A stretch of DNA of 63,819 nt, taken from assembly GCF_900176515.1 (NCBI RefSeq), contig NZ_FWXV01000024.1, positions 1 to 63,819 of the forward strand. Direction: 5' to 3'. Positions 43,569 to 52,123 of the stretch are shown here, one piece after another (the first letter of the stretch is position 1; every line of letters begins with the position of its first letter). Source of the stretch: Kibdelosporangium aridum. Its GTDB lineage: Bacteria; Actinomycetota; Actinomycetes; Mycobacteriales; Pseudonocardiaceae. A model generated the notes under the pieces. The model made no database searches. It was not told the origin of the DNA and saw only the letters and a program-made list of their open reading frames with translations. The translations under genes and the position numbers were made by a program.

Positions 43569-44822
43569 ATGGGAATCCGAAGGTGGGCCAGGTGGATGGG
43601 GCAGCACGAGGGCGGCTTCGGGCTTGGGTCGGCCAGGGCGATCGCCAGTGTGTTGGATTCGGCTGGAGGTAACGGGATCAGTCTGGTGGGTCCGGGAGCG
43701 GTTTCCGCGGTCCGTGCTCTGCTCGTGCACGTACTGTCCGAGTCCGGATCCGGACTTGACCGCGTAGTCGTTCCCCAGCTCGACTTGGACCTGTTGCTCG
43801 GCCGCCCGTTCAGTAGGTCCACGTCTGCGGCAATGGTCGTTGCGCCGACGTTCGCTTCAGCATTGGCCTATGTGGATTCGGTTCCGGGTGACGTGCTGCT
43901 GGTGTGTTCGCCGGACAGCACCCTTGATGACAGCGTTCGCCGACTCCAGCGTGCCGGTGGTGCAACACAGGCCGTCGTTCTCGGTGGCGCCGTTGGTCGT
44001 GTGATCGACGTGCGAGCTGATGGGCGGATTGAGCGGCAAGACGGTCGACGACTGTTCATCTCTCCGCAAGAGGTCCTCAGTGGACTAAGAGGTGCGTGCA
44101 ACCCGGGGAGCTCGCGGGTTTCGCGGCCAAGGCCCGTCGCGCTTCGAGTTCTGGGGCGACCTCGGCTTGAGCTCTGGGCTAACGGAGTTCGTCGGGATGT
44201 CACTGACCTGCTGACCTCGAAACAGCAAGAGCTCCTTGTCTTCCTGGCGGTTGCACCTGATGGTGGTGGTACACGCCGGGAGTCGCTGAACTCCGCCGTC
44301 TGGCCGGGCAGCCCGCCGACGCGTCCATACAACTCCCTGCACAATGCGCTCTCCTTGCTGCGCCGGTCCATCTTGGACGCTTCCGGCGGCACGATCCGGG
44401 ACCTTGTCGTTCGATCTGGCCCTTTCTATCGGATTAACCGCGACATCGTGGATGTCGATTACTGGCACTTTCGTGGTCCAGAATCGGGTCGGCTGCCGCT
44501 CTTTCGCGGGGACCTCGGCGAAGGTATCGACTCCCTATGGATCGATCTGCCGCGTGAAGCTGTGCGTCGTCAAGCGTTGGATTCTGCAACGGCACTGCTG
44601 GAAAGAGACTCCCATACTTCTGTGGCAATAGATACTCTGGAGCGACTTCGCTCTTTTGATCCGTACAACGAAGGAATCTACCGTGAGATTGCTCGTGCAC
44701 AACTCAAGATCGGTCGTGTGGACGCTGCGAGGCGCACGTACTCATTGTTGGTGAGAATGCTGCTGGAAATCGATCAGGAGCCCGACTCGCCAGCATGGGC
44801 GCGTTGGGACTTGACCGGCTAG
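43569..44822 (+). CDS. BTAD-domain transcriptional regulator of the conjugative element
   Basis: A 417-residue protein. An N-terminal nucleotide-binding-like or sensory region (FGLGSARAIASVLDSAGGNG, VVPQLDLDLLLGRPF) is followed by a winged helix (LTSKQQELLVFLAVAPDGGG, SLHNALSLLRRSI) and a BTAD region (AIDTLERLRSFDPYNEGIYR, GRVDAARRTYSLLVRMLLEI). Long BTAD regulators usually carry extra N-terminal membrane or LysM parts, so this copy is short. A longer in-frame extension to 43272 lacks protein character. It is the likely regulator of the downstream transfer genes. Confidence 0.75.
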   Translation: MGIRRWARWMGQHEGGFGLGSARAIASVLDSAGGNGISLVGPGAVSAVRALLVHVLSESGSGLDRVVVPQLDLDLLLGRPFSRSTSAAMVVAPTFASALAYVDSVPGDVLLVCSPDSTLDDSVRRLQRAGGATQAVVLGGAVGRVIDVRADGRIERQDGRRLFISPQEVLSGLRGACNPGSSRVSRPRPVALRVLGRPRLELWANGVRRDVTDLLTSKQQELLVFLAVAPDGGGTRRESLNSAVWPGSPPTRPYNSLHNALSLLRRSILDASGGTIRDLVVRSGPFYRINRDIVDVDYWHFRGPESGRLPLFRGDLGEGIDSLWIDLPREAVRRQALDSATALLERDSHTSVAIDTLERLRSFDPYNEGIYREIARAQLKIGRVDAARRTYSLLVRMLLEIDQEPDSPAWARWDLTG

Positions 44823-45299
44823 CGGCAGGGCCGAACCCGGCTGCCCTCATGTCCGCCTGCGCCTCGTCCGATCCGTCGTCTTCCGTGTCGTCCTTCTAGA
44901 GGGGATGAGGTGCGGCACTCCATGTCGGCTGGTGGAGCCTCGGTTCGAGGCCGGGAACTGTACGCGACTTCCGTGCCTCATGCACGGTACTCAAATTGTC
45001 TGTGGCTGGCGGAGGGTCTCGGTCGGGTCGGTGGCTGGTTCTGTGGTGACGGAATGCCGATACGTCAAGGTTTATGTCGAGTGCAGTGACTCGCTATAGG
45101 TACTTGTCTATTTAGGTGTTCGATTTGGAATGTAGAGAGCCTTTATTTAGGTATCTTGATTTCCTTTGTGTTGAACGTCTTTCCAATCTTGTTGTGTCAA
45201 TCCGGCTGCATCTCTGGGTGTAACCGTATGTGGCTGATTTGAATTCCTCTTTCACTCGTTAGGTACTTGTCTTTATTGTCTCGCGTATTACGATCGAAG
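44823..45299. other. AT-rich intergenic region with 13-bp direct repeats
   Basis: This is the most AT-rich part of the window, especially 45080-45300. TAGGTACTTGTCT occurs at 45097-45109 and again at 45260-45272, each preceded by ACTCG and followed by TTTA-like sequence. The region separates the BTAD regulator from the antirestriction genes. It is a candidate origin of transfer, replication origin or regulator-binding region; no protein is encoded. Confidence 0.5.
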
Positions 45300-45350
45300 T
45301 ATCAGGTCGACGGGACGGCAACCCTGTGGCTCTGATAAATCCAACACCGC
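45300..45350 (+). ncRNA. Hairpin-plus-tail leader element, copy 1
   Basis: TATCAG (45300-45305) pairs with CTGATA (45332-45337) around an inner GGG/CCC stem whose loop holds CGGCAACC (45316-45323). The conserved tail ATCCAACACCGC (45339-45350) follows directly. The CGG of the loop could pair with the CCG of the tail as a pseudoknot. The next gene starts at 45377, 26 nt after the tail. Two further copies are at 46731-46786 and 47747-47807. Whether it acts as RNA or as folded single-stranded DNA is unknown. Confidence 0.55.
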
Positions 45351-45376
45351 TTATCGGCTTCAAGGGGTCGAGTGTG

Positions 45377-46150
45377 ATGACTATTCCTGAACCTTGCGTT
45401 TCTCAATACTCGTTGACGGTCGACGCGGCCGAAACGATCGATCTCATGACTGCGAGTGCCGACAACCCATGGGGCCGCCGGTTGCACGATGCGTTGGTCT
45501 TCGCGATGGGTCGAGACGAGACGTTCGCGGTCTCTCCGTACGTCTCGGTGAACCATGAGGACTTCGCGCCTCAGGGGCTGGACGAATCCAGCCTTCCCGA
45601 GGTGGGCGACCGATCGGTGGACGCCGTGCTGTCACGCCTGGAAAAGGCAGGCCTGGTCACCACTCGTACCGTCCTGCATGAGTCGACGTCCGAAAACTAC
45701 TTGTCAGACAACCGTATCGTCACGGCGGTCCGGGTGCTGCGGCCGTTTGCCTTGGTGTCGGTGGCCTACCGTTGGTCGTCGCGGTCGTTGCTGGGATACG
45801 CGGACCAGTGGGAGATCACGGATCGGTCGTACATCGTGCCTGCTGGCTGTTACCTGATTGGCGAAGTCGGCGAATTGGTCTATGACCTTGTTGGCGTCGC
45901 GGGTGTGGCCGGAGACTCCGACGACACGTTCTACTGGTTGTACGACCTTGAAGGGTTCAGTGCGTCCCATTGCTTGGCAGGCTGTGACTCCTGTGGTGCG
46001 CGATGGTCGGCTGAGTGTGGCTCGTGGTGCTTCGAAGCGGACGCATGCGACGCGCGCTCGTGGAGCTTCGATGATGCCGAGGGGTTCGAGGGCAACACTA
46101 TTGGGTGCCCTCAGTGTGTGAGTGGCCGCGTCGGCTTCATGATCTTCTGA
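45377..46150 (+). CDS. Hypothetical protein with C-terminal cysteine cluster
   Basis: A 257-residue protein from ATG 45377 (AAGGGG upstream). The first 190 residues show alternating strands and helices (YSLTVDAAETIDLMTASADN, VDAVLSRLEKAGLVTTRTVL). The C-terminus carries CDSCGARWSAECGSWCFEAD and a final CPQC, suggesting zinc binding. It follows leader element copy 1 and is the first gene of the putative leading region. No family is recognised. Confidence 0.7.
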   Translation: MTIPEPCVSQYSLTVDAAETIDLMTASADNPWGRRLHDALVFAMGRDETFAVSPYVSVNHEDFAPQGLDESSLPEVGDRSVDAVLSRLEKAGLVTTRTVLHESTSENYLSDNRIVTAVRVLRPFALVSVAYRWSSRSLLGYADQWEITDRSYIVPAGCYLIGEVGELVYDLVGVAGVAGDSDDTFYWLYDLEGFSASHCLAGCDSCGARWSAECGSWCFEADACDARSWSFDDAEGFEGNTIGCPQCVSGRVGFMIF

Positions 46151-46213
46151 TCTTCTCTGGGCGCTTTCCCGACCATCCTTTCTGGACTTTTCTCATGTCT
46201 GTGAGGTCTCGTG

Positions 46214-46711
46214 ATGTTTGCTGCCGTTTACATTGATGGTGTAGCCGCTCCTGTCTCCGATGACATGCCGGAACGTGTCGGTGTTGAGTACTCGGCGGAG
46301 TCGTTGTTTCGCTGTCGTGCATGTGGCGAAGATCTGATCAGCACTACTGAGGGGCTGAGCACGGTGTCCGGTGAGGTCGACTGTCGTGACTTCGAACCTC
46401 CCGATGGTCCGGACTCGGACCAGCTTGACGGACCTCATGATCCGGAACGGGTCCCGCTGTCGTGGTGCAACAGCGCGGCGGTGCACTCGGATGAGTCGCA
46501 GGACTCCGTGACCGTGTCTATCTCGGTCGGTGATCCGCGCGGAGCGTTCACGTTCACGATTCGGCGCGTCCCGGACGACTCTGACGGTGACCTGGCTGGC
46601 CAGCTGGTCATGCACACGCCCTACGTCGGTGAGGCAGCACCGCACATGCCGTTGGCCGCACTGCATGACGGTACGTACCTGATCGGATCCCCCTACGCGA
46701 CGCGGGCATAG
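46214..46711 (+). CDS. Hypothetical protein of the leading region
   Basis: A 165-residue acidic protein with a CRACGED pair near the N-terminus and a C-terminal segment (MHTPYVGEAAPHMPLAALHD, GTYLIG) that recurs in actinomycete mobile-element proteins as I remember them. It has no leader element of its own and lies 63 nt after the previous gene, so it may share that transcript. The function is unknown. Confidence 0.65.
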   Translation: MFAAVYIDGVAAPVSDDMPERVGVEYSAESLFRCRACGEDLISTTEGLSTVSGEVDCRDFEPPDGPDSDQLDGPHDPERVPLSWCNSAAVHSDESQDSVTVSISVGDPRGAFTFTIRRVPDDSDGDLAGQLVMHTPYVGEAAPHMPLAALHDGTYLIGSPYATRA

Positions 46712-46730
46712 CCCGCTTCGGAACCGCCTT

Positions 46731-46786
46731 GTGTGGCGTGCCAGGACGGCAACCCCGGTGCGCCACACCACCTCATCCAACACCGC
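46731..46786 (+). ncRNA. Hairpin-plus-tail leader element, copy 2
   Basis: GTGTGGCG (46731-46738) pairs perfectly with CGCCACAC (46761-46768), enclosing GGACGGCAACCCC with CGGCAACC at 46747-46754. The conserved tail ATCCAACACCGC is at 46775-46786. The stem sequence differs completely from copies 1 and 3 while the pairing is kept, which is what selection for structure would give. The antirestriction gene starts 26 nt after the tail (46812). Confidence 0.6.
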
Positions 46787-46811
46787 GCTATCCACACAGG
46801 AGTGATAGACC

Positions 46812-47717
46812 ATGCTCGCGACAGAGTCCCGACGCGCGCCCAAACAGCGTCGAAAGACACGGCCAACGCTGACGCCCGAACAGCGTGAAGAGCGTCTTTC
46901 CGCTGCGCGGGAACAACTTCTCGCCGGGATTGACACCCTGCTGACCTCGGAAGGCTGGCAGCAGCTCATCCAGTCCCGCGCCTGGCTGCGACGCTACAGC
47001 CTGGCGAACCTGCTCATGATCCTGCAGCAGTGCCCGGACGCTACCGACGTACGGCCGATGTCGGAGTGGAAAGAACTGGGCTTCGCATACATGCGCAAGG
47101 GCACACACAAGATCAAGATTTGGAAGCCGTGCTTCCGTAAGGTCGAAGTCGAACAAGACAATCCCGAAGATCCCACCGAGGTCTCTCAACTGTCCGGCTT
47201 CATGTTGGTTCCCGTTGTCGATGTCTCACAGCTGCAGGGCGACCCACGCTCAGCGTTGCCGGTTGCCGAGTCGACTCCCGTGCTTCTCACCGGGGACGCG
47301 CCTGCTGGCTTGTGGGACGGCATCCTGCGGCAGATCAACGCACGTGGGTACTGCGTGGAGCGCGGCGACTGTGGCGAGGCCAACGGCATGACCCACTTCG
47401 TCGAGCGGCGCGTGACCGTCGCGCCGGACCTCGAGCCCGCGCAGGCCGCGAAGACCCTCACACACGAGCTCGCCCACATCATCTGTGAGCACGAGTCGCG
47501 GTATCGCACGGTGTCCAGGGCGTTGATGGAAGTTGAGGCGGAATCGGTCGCGTGCATTGTGAGTGCGGTGTGCGGGCTGGATTCCTTGGGCTACTCCGTG
47601 CCCTACGTGGCGCACTGGGCGGCTGATCGGGACGTCGCGCGGCAGTCCGCCGAACGAGTCCTCGAGGTCGCAGACGCGATTCTCCATCAGCTCGAAGGCG
47701 AACGACCGTCGCGCTAA
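46812..47717 (+). CDS. ArdC-like antirestriction protein with HExxH peptidase domain
   Basis: A 301-residue protein. The N-terminal half resembles the ArdC single-stranded-DNA-binding domain (RAWLRRYSLANLLMILQQCP, MSEWKELGFAYMRKGTHKIK, IWKPCFRK). The C-terminal half is an ImmA/DUF955-like zinc peptidase with HELAH at residues 218-222 and a downstream Glu-rich helix (MEVEAESVACIVSAVCGLDS). ArdC proteins enter or are expressed early in recipients to protect transferred DNA from restriction. CAGGAG supports ATG 46812. It is preceded by leader element copy 2. Confidence 0.85.
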   Translation: MLATESRRAPKQRRKTRPTLTPEQREERLSAAREQLLAGIDTLLTSEGWQQLIQSRAWLRRYSLANLLMILQQCPDATDVRPMSEWKELGFAYMRKGTHKIKIWKPCFRKVEVEQDNPEDPTEVSQLSGFMLVPVVDVSQLQGDPRSALPVAESTPVLLTGDAPAGLWDGILRQINARGYCVERGDCGEANGMTHFVERRVTVAPDLEPAQAAKTLTHELAHIICEHESRYRTVSRALMEVEAESVACIVSAVCGLDSLGYSVPYVAHWAADRDVARQSAERVLEVADAILHQLEGERPSR

Positions 47718-47746
47718 AAGTTGATCTTGATTTTTGAGGTCTATGC

Positions 47747-47807
47747 GCCTGGCGGGTGAACACTCCCGAGGGAGCGCGGCAACCACCCGCCAGGCATCCA
47801 ACACCGC
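47747..47807 (+). ncRNA. Hairpin-plus-tail leader element, copy 3
   Basis: GCCTGGCGGGTG (47747-47758) pairs perfectly with CACCCGCCAGGC (47784-47795). Inside, a small CTCCC/GGGAG hairpin precedes CGGCAACC (47777-47784). The tail ATCCAACACCGC follows at 47796-47807 and, as in copy 2, leads into a C/A-rich segment ending ACAGG. The methylase-like gene starts about 100 nt downstream. Confidence 0.6.
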
Positions 47808-47906
47808 TACCCCAACAGGGCGCGGAGCGTTCAGCCTATCGCACTGGCCTTAGCCGACCGCGTCGCTGCTTCTCGCCTTGTGTCACCCGAAGGGCTGAGT
47901 TTTGTC

Positions 47907-48767
47907 ATGGCTGCACGCAAGAAAGCTACTCGTCCAACGCCTCCTGATGACGTCACCCAACACGCACACAAGATCGCTGACGCGGTCGCGGAGGCCTGGT
48001 ATGGCATCCACGGTTCCGGTCGGCTGGAGGTCCCTGTCTCCGTCGTGGCGGTCTTGGCTGCGGCGCCGCAGAAGTCGTCGCAGGGGGCGGACGTCACCGA
48101 CATCATGTTGCAGTGGTCGCCCGACGATTTCGTCGACTACGCCACGAATGTGTGGCGGTCGGTGATCCAGCATCGCCCGGAAAGCACCCACTTGCTGTAC
48201 CCGATACTCGGCTGGTGGTTCGACGAGATCGATACCGACACTCGCCGGCATGTTCACGCGGTGGCACGGGCCGCGCTCCGTGCCGGACAAGTTGATCTTA
48301 CTGGCACTGACCGTCGGTTCGAAGTTGATCTTCTCGGAACCGTGTTGACGGTACTACGGCCGACGTCGGCATTGAAGGCTCAAGGCCAGTTCTACACGCC
48401 GCCGGGCGTCGGGGCTGTGATGGCGGACCTGTCCAATGTAGAGGAAGGGGGCTCGGTTGAGGACCCGACGATGGGCACTGGTGGCCTGTTCCGTGCGGTC
48501 GCGGAAGTCATGCGTCAGAAGGGGCAGCGGCCGTCGACCATGCGATGGGTGGGCTGTGACCTCGACGGGCTCGCGGTCGCGTGCGCGACCGTCAACAGTC
48601 TGATCTGGGGACTCGGTCGTGACATCGTCTTCCACGTCGGTAGTGCCTTCACGGCCAATTGGGAAATCGCGGCCACCGCTCAACGAGATCATCTGCGCGA
48701 GATCGCCGCGCGGGTCCAGAAAACCAAGTACCGGTTGCGATTGCTGGGCATGTGGCCGGAGCAATGA
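47907..48767 (+). CDS. N-6 DNA methylase-like protein lacking motif IV
   Basis: A 286-residue protein similar to the HsdM-type methylase core. Motif X-like QFYTPP is at residues 161-166, the SAM-binding motif I-like DPTMGTGG at 186-193, then VGCDLDGLAVACATVN. The protein ends before the catalytic NPPY/F motif, of which there is no trace. The N-terminal 150 residues are helical. It may bind SAM or DNA without methylating, or need a partner. It is preceded by leader element copy 3. Start ATG 47907; GTG 47880 is possible. Confidence 0.75.
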   Translation: MAARKKATRPTPPDDVTQHAHKIADAVAEAWYGIHGSGRLEVPVSVVAVLAAAPQKSSQGADVTDIMLQWSPDDFVDYATNVWRSVIQHRPESTHLLYPILGWWFDEIDTDTRRHVHAVARAALRAGQVDLTGTDRRFEVDLLGTVLTVLRPTSALKAQGQFYTPPGVGAVMADLSNVEEGGSVEDPTMGTGGLFRAVAEVMRQKGQRPSTMRWVGCDLDGLAVACATVNSLIWGLGRDIVFHVGSAFTANWEIAATAQRDHLREIAARVQKTKYRLRLLGMWPEQ

Positions 48768-48775
48768 CACCCGCA

Positions 48776-48802
48776 AGGACCGCCACACCGTCCGACGGTC
48801 CT
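48776..48802. terminator. Bidirectional terminator between leading region and transfer operon
   Basis: AGGACCG (48776-48782) and CGGTCCT (48796-48802) form a 7-bp stem in the 42-nt gap between the convergent methylase-like gene and the replication-relaxation gene. Its position suits termination in both directions. Confidence 0.5.
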
Positions 48803-48809
48803 CTCGTGA

Positions 48810-49808
48810 CTAGCTCCTGGCGCGTTCGTACTCGACTGTTGGTGGTGGCATTGGATGTGGCGCTGCCAGATCCGAGCTGGAGGCGGCCAGATTGTTCGTT
48901 CCGGTCTCCAGAACGGGGATATCGGGCCACAAGGTCGGTAGGTCGACGAGTGTGACGCGCCCGCGGGATTGCGCGTTGCCCAGTCCCAGCCATCTCGGCT
49001 CACCCATGTCCAGTGCGTTGCTGGCTGCTGTGGCGTTGGTGGTCGCGACCGGGACGTTCAACCCTTCGATGGCTGTGCGCGCGGCTGCTTCCCGTGTGGG
49101 CGTGGGAAACCACATGAGGACTGGTGTGGTGACACCGGTGGACGTGGCGAGTCGGGTGTAGCGGTGGAGTTTGTCTGTGAGGCGGGAGAGCTGTTCGGTG
49201 CCGAAGTCGAATTCGATGAACCATTCGACGTCGCCGTTGGTGTCGGTCCAGCGGCCGTAGCCGTCGGGTGTGACGATGTCGCCCCAGAGGCGTCTGCATC
49301 GGGCGGCGGACCACCAGGTGGTGAGGTGGCCGGTGGCGCCTGGTTGCCGGCCACGGCGAACCAGGGTGGTGAACAGGCTGTTGCAGCCAACGTCGTGGGC
49401 GAGTTGGAGTGATTGGGCACGCCCGGCGGCGCGGTCTCGGTTGTAGTTGAGTGTGCTGGGTTTGATGCCCTCTTCTTCGGCGAGGATGGTGGCGCCGGTG
49501 CTGTCCAGGACGTAGTGCATGGGTGCGGAGCCGACCGTGAGGTAGGGCTGGAACCGGTGGACGATGCCCCAGAGGTAGAGCAGGCGCAGGCGCTGGTTGG
49601 CGACGCGGCGGGTGTGGAATGCCAGGTCGATGATCTGGTGGCTGGTGAGGACTTTGTGTTCGAACAGCATGCGGATCAGCCACCGATCCCGCCCGGTGAG
49701 GTGGTGGGCCAGCCAGAGCCGATGGTCGGCAGTGTTGGCGGCGCGCCGGGTCGGCTGGGTGGTGCGGTGTCCGCGCAGGGTGCGCTGTGGCGTCGGGTTG
49801 GTGATCAT
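48810..49808 (-). CDS. Replication-relaxation family protein
   Basis: A 332-residue protein: winged-helix start (DRWLIRMLFEHKVLTSHQII, DLAFHTRRVANQRLRLLYLW) and the nuclease-like half typical of the replication-relaxation family (VEWFIEFDFGTEQLSRLTDK, VLMWFPTPTREAAAR). Such proteins occur with conjugation genes in actinomycetes and may nick or bind the transfer origin, making this the only candidate for a relaxase-like role here. It is the last gene of the operon, overlapping the VirD4-like gene by four bases. Confidence 0.85.
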   Translation of the reverse strand: MITNPTPQRTLRGHRTTQPTRRAANTADHRLWLAHHLTGRDRWLIRMLFEHKVLTSHQIIDLAFHTRRVANQRLRLLYLWGIVHRFQPYLTVGSAPMHYVLDSTGATILAEEEGIKPSTLNYNRDRAAGRAQSLQLAHDVGCNSLFTTLVRRGRQPGATGHLTTWWSAARCRRLWGDIVTPDGYGRWTDTNGDVEWFIEFDFGTEQLSRLTDKLHRYTRLATSTGVTTPVLMWFPTPTREAAARTAIEGLNVPVATTNATAASNALDMGEPRWLGLGNAQSRGRVTLVDLPTLWPDIPVLETGTNNLAASSSDLAAPHPMPPPTVEYERARS

Positions 49809-52123
49809 GCGGCTGCCCGGCGCGGATCGGTGCCAGGTTTCGGTTGGGGCACTACCGGCTTGGTGGGTTGGGTGTTGGCGGTGGCGACGCGGCGGATGTG
49901 CTCAGCGCGGCCCGGGATGGCTGGCGGGAGTTGTTCGGTGCGTGCGGTGAAAGCGGGGGTGTCTTCGCTGTCGACGACGAGCCGGACGGCGGCTTGGAAG
50001 CGGCCGAGGTTGGCCAGGTCGTGGTCGGTGATGTGGGGCGCGGTGTGATGGGCGAGCCGGCGAGCATCCTCGGGGCTGGCGTTGAGGATGATTTTGTTGC
50101 GGGCGTTGACGCTCATGGCCTCTTGCAGTTCGGGTGAGGTTTGGCGTTGGTTGTGGTGGGCCAGCACGAGGCTCAGGCCGTAGGCGCGGGCTTCGGGCAG
50201 CATTTCCTCGGGCGGGTAGGCAAGGTTGAGGAAATTCTGGAACTCGTCGAGGTAGAGCGCGCAGTCGCGGCGCCGGTGTTTCGGCAGTTGGCTTCGCCGG
50301 GTGGCGGCTTGCCAGGTTCGGGCGACCACAATGGAGCCGACGAGCCGGACGGTGTCGGTGCTCAACGTTCCTTTGGCGAGCCGGACCAGGCAGATGCCGC
50401 CGTCGAGCACGCTGGCCATGTCGAGTGTGGACTGCGCGCCGGTGAGCGTGGCGCGCACGAACGGCCGCAGCAACAGGCCCCGGAGTTTGTTCATCAGGGG
50501 AGCGGCGACTTGTGCACGGGAGGCGTCGGACAACTCGTCGTACCAGGTCCAGAATCCGGCGAGGATCTCGTCGTCGATGGTGGCCCGGGCGCGTTGCCGG
50601 AACTCAGCGACGGTCAGCAGTGTGGGCAGCTCCAGCAGGGTGGGTGTGCTGGACAGGGCGCGCAGGGTGAGCAGGCCGGAGCGCAGCAGGTCGTCGGTGC
50701 GGGGTCCCCAGCTGGAGGCGTAGACGCGGGCGAAGATGCTGACGAGGTTGTCCACGGTGCTGGCGGTGTCCGGCCCGTCGAGCGGGTTGAGCACGGGCGG
50801 TGCAGCGGCGCCGTCGGAGTCCAGCAGCACGACCCGATCGGCGAACCGGGCGGGCAGGCGCTGCAGGATGTCGTCGATCAGGTCGCCTTTGGGGTCGATG
50901 ACGACCAGGCCGCGGCCGGCGTCCGCGTCGGCGAGGATCATGCGGGCCATCAGTTCGCTTTTGCCGCTGCCGGTCGCGCCGAGGATGTGCAGATGGTGCC
51001 GTGCGTCGGCGACCTTCAATCCGACCGGGCGTGTCTGCCCGGTGTCGGCGATCCCGATCGGTTTGATCCCGGGACCGCTGGTGGCCACTGCGGCCGGGGG
51101 AGCGACGGCTTTGGCGTTCGCGCGCTGCAGACCGGGCGTGGCCGCGTCGAAGGGCACGTGCGCGAGGGCGGCGAGTTCCGGCACGGACAACAGGTCACCG
51201 CGCCACAGCAGCCGCCGGTTGAGCACGGCCGCGGATCGGACGAGACGATGGCGCTGGAGGTAGTTGTATTCGCTGAAGGTCGCCATCGCCGCGGCGATCG
51301 AGTGGGCCCGTCCACGCAAGTGTGTGCGGGATCCTTGTCGTTGCGTGGTGCTGACGCTGTAGCGGATGACGGTCTCGAATTGCGGGCCGCGCTGTTTGGC
51401 GATGATGGCTCGGTCTCGTGCTGAATGCTCCAGTGTGCCTTGGGGATCCTGGCCGCGTGTCGGGATCCGGGTGAGGGTGGCGCCGCTGAGACTGTCGAGC
51501 ATGCGAGCGATCGGGTTGCTGGAGTGGCCGGTCCGGATGTGCCGGGCGGCGTTGCGCGCAATAGTGATGCGGCGTCCGGTGGCGGGCCGGGCCAGGATCT
51601 GCAGGCACGCCCGGTCATCAGGACCGAGTCCGCCAGCCGCACCGATCAGCGGTCGGAGTGGATCGTGGGTGAAGTCGGTCTGCAGTGGCAGCGCTTCATG
51701 CCGGCCGAGCCGCAAAGTCCCGCCCACCGCACGGCCGCTGGCGGGCCGCGGCGGGACTGGTTCGGCGGTGGTGCTGGCACCGGGCCAGGCCGCGGTGATG
51801 GCGCGGTCGACCAAGCCGGGCGGGATGGTGCCCGGGACCCAAAGTTGGATGGTCATGGTGTCGTGGTGAAAGCAGTACTCGAACGCCAGGTGTGGTTGTC
51901 CGATCAGCAGCCGCGCCCACCACGGCCGCAGGGTACCGATCATGTTGGACCACAATGTGATCGCTCCGGCCGGGTCGACTGTCGGCGGGGACTTGATCGT
52001 GATGATGCGCGCCTGGTGGTGCATGCGGTGGTGATGCCACCCCACCTGGACCGTCCGGCCGATCAGCAGCAGGAGTGAGCTGGCCAGGGCGATGATAGCC
52101 GTGGCCATCATCCAGGTGTTCAT
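49805..52123 (-). CDS. VirD4/TraG-like conjugative coupling ATPase
   Basis: A 772-residue protein. An N-terminal TM helix (MMATAIIALASSLLLLIG) is followed by an extended domain, then the motor with Walker A GATGSGKS at residues 382-389 (ILGATGSGKSELMARMIL), VVIDPKGDLIDDILQRLP, and Walker B CALYLDEFQNF. Coupling proteins deliver DNA-protein substrates to the secretion channel. It overlaps its neighbours by four bases on each side. Confidence 0.92.
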   Translation of the reverse strand: MNTWMMATAIIALASSLLLLIGRTVQVGWHHHRMHHQARIITIKSPPTVDPAGAITLWSNMIGTLRPWWARLLIGQPHLAFEYCFHHDTMTIQLWVPGTIPPGLVDRAITAAWPGASTTAEPVPPRPASGRAVGGTLRLGRHEALPLQTDFTHDPLRPLIGAAGGLGPDDRACLQILARPATGRRITIARNAARHIRTGHSSNPIARMLDSLSGATLTRIPTRGQDPQGTLEHSARDRAIIAKQRGPQFETVIRYSVSTTQRQGSRTHLRGRAHSIAAAMATFSEYNYLQRHRLVRSAAVLNRRLLWRGDLLSVPELAALAHVPFDAATPGLQRANAKAVAPPAAVATSGPGIKPIGIADTGQTRPVGLKVADARHHLHILGATGSGKSELMARMILADADAGRGLVVIDPKGDLIDDILQRLPARFADRVVLLDSDGAAAPPVLNPLDGPDTASTVDNLVSIFARVYASSWGPRTDDLLRSGLLTLRALSSTPTLLELPTLLTVAEFRQRARATIDDEILAGFWTWYDELSDASRAQVAAPLMNKLRGLLLRPFVRATLTGAQSTLDMASVLDGGICLVRLAKGTLSTDTVRLVGSIVVARTWQAATRRSQLPKHRRRDCALYLDEFQNFLNLAYPPEEMLPEARAYGLSLVLAHHNQRQTSPELQEAMSVNARNKIILNASPEDARRLAHHTAPHITDHDLANLGRFQAAVRLVVDSEDTPAFTARTEQLPPAIPGRAEHIRRVATANTQPTKPVVPQPKPGTDPRRAAA

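Noticed and set aside
45300..45350. SAM riboswitch, because of the GGCAACC sequence
   Set aside because: GGCAACC occurs in SAM-I junctions, but the surrounding four-way junction and GATGA segment are missing and the tail differs.
50141..51424. Long plus-strand frame of 427 codons inside the VirD4-like gene
   Set aside because: Antisense shadow of the coupling ATPase; composition is Gly/Val/Glu-rich from GC-skewed codons.
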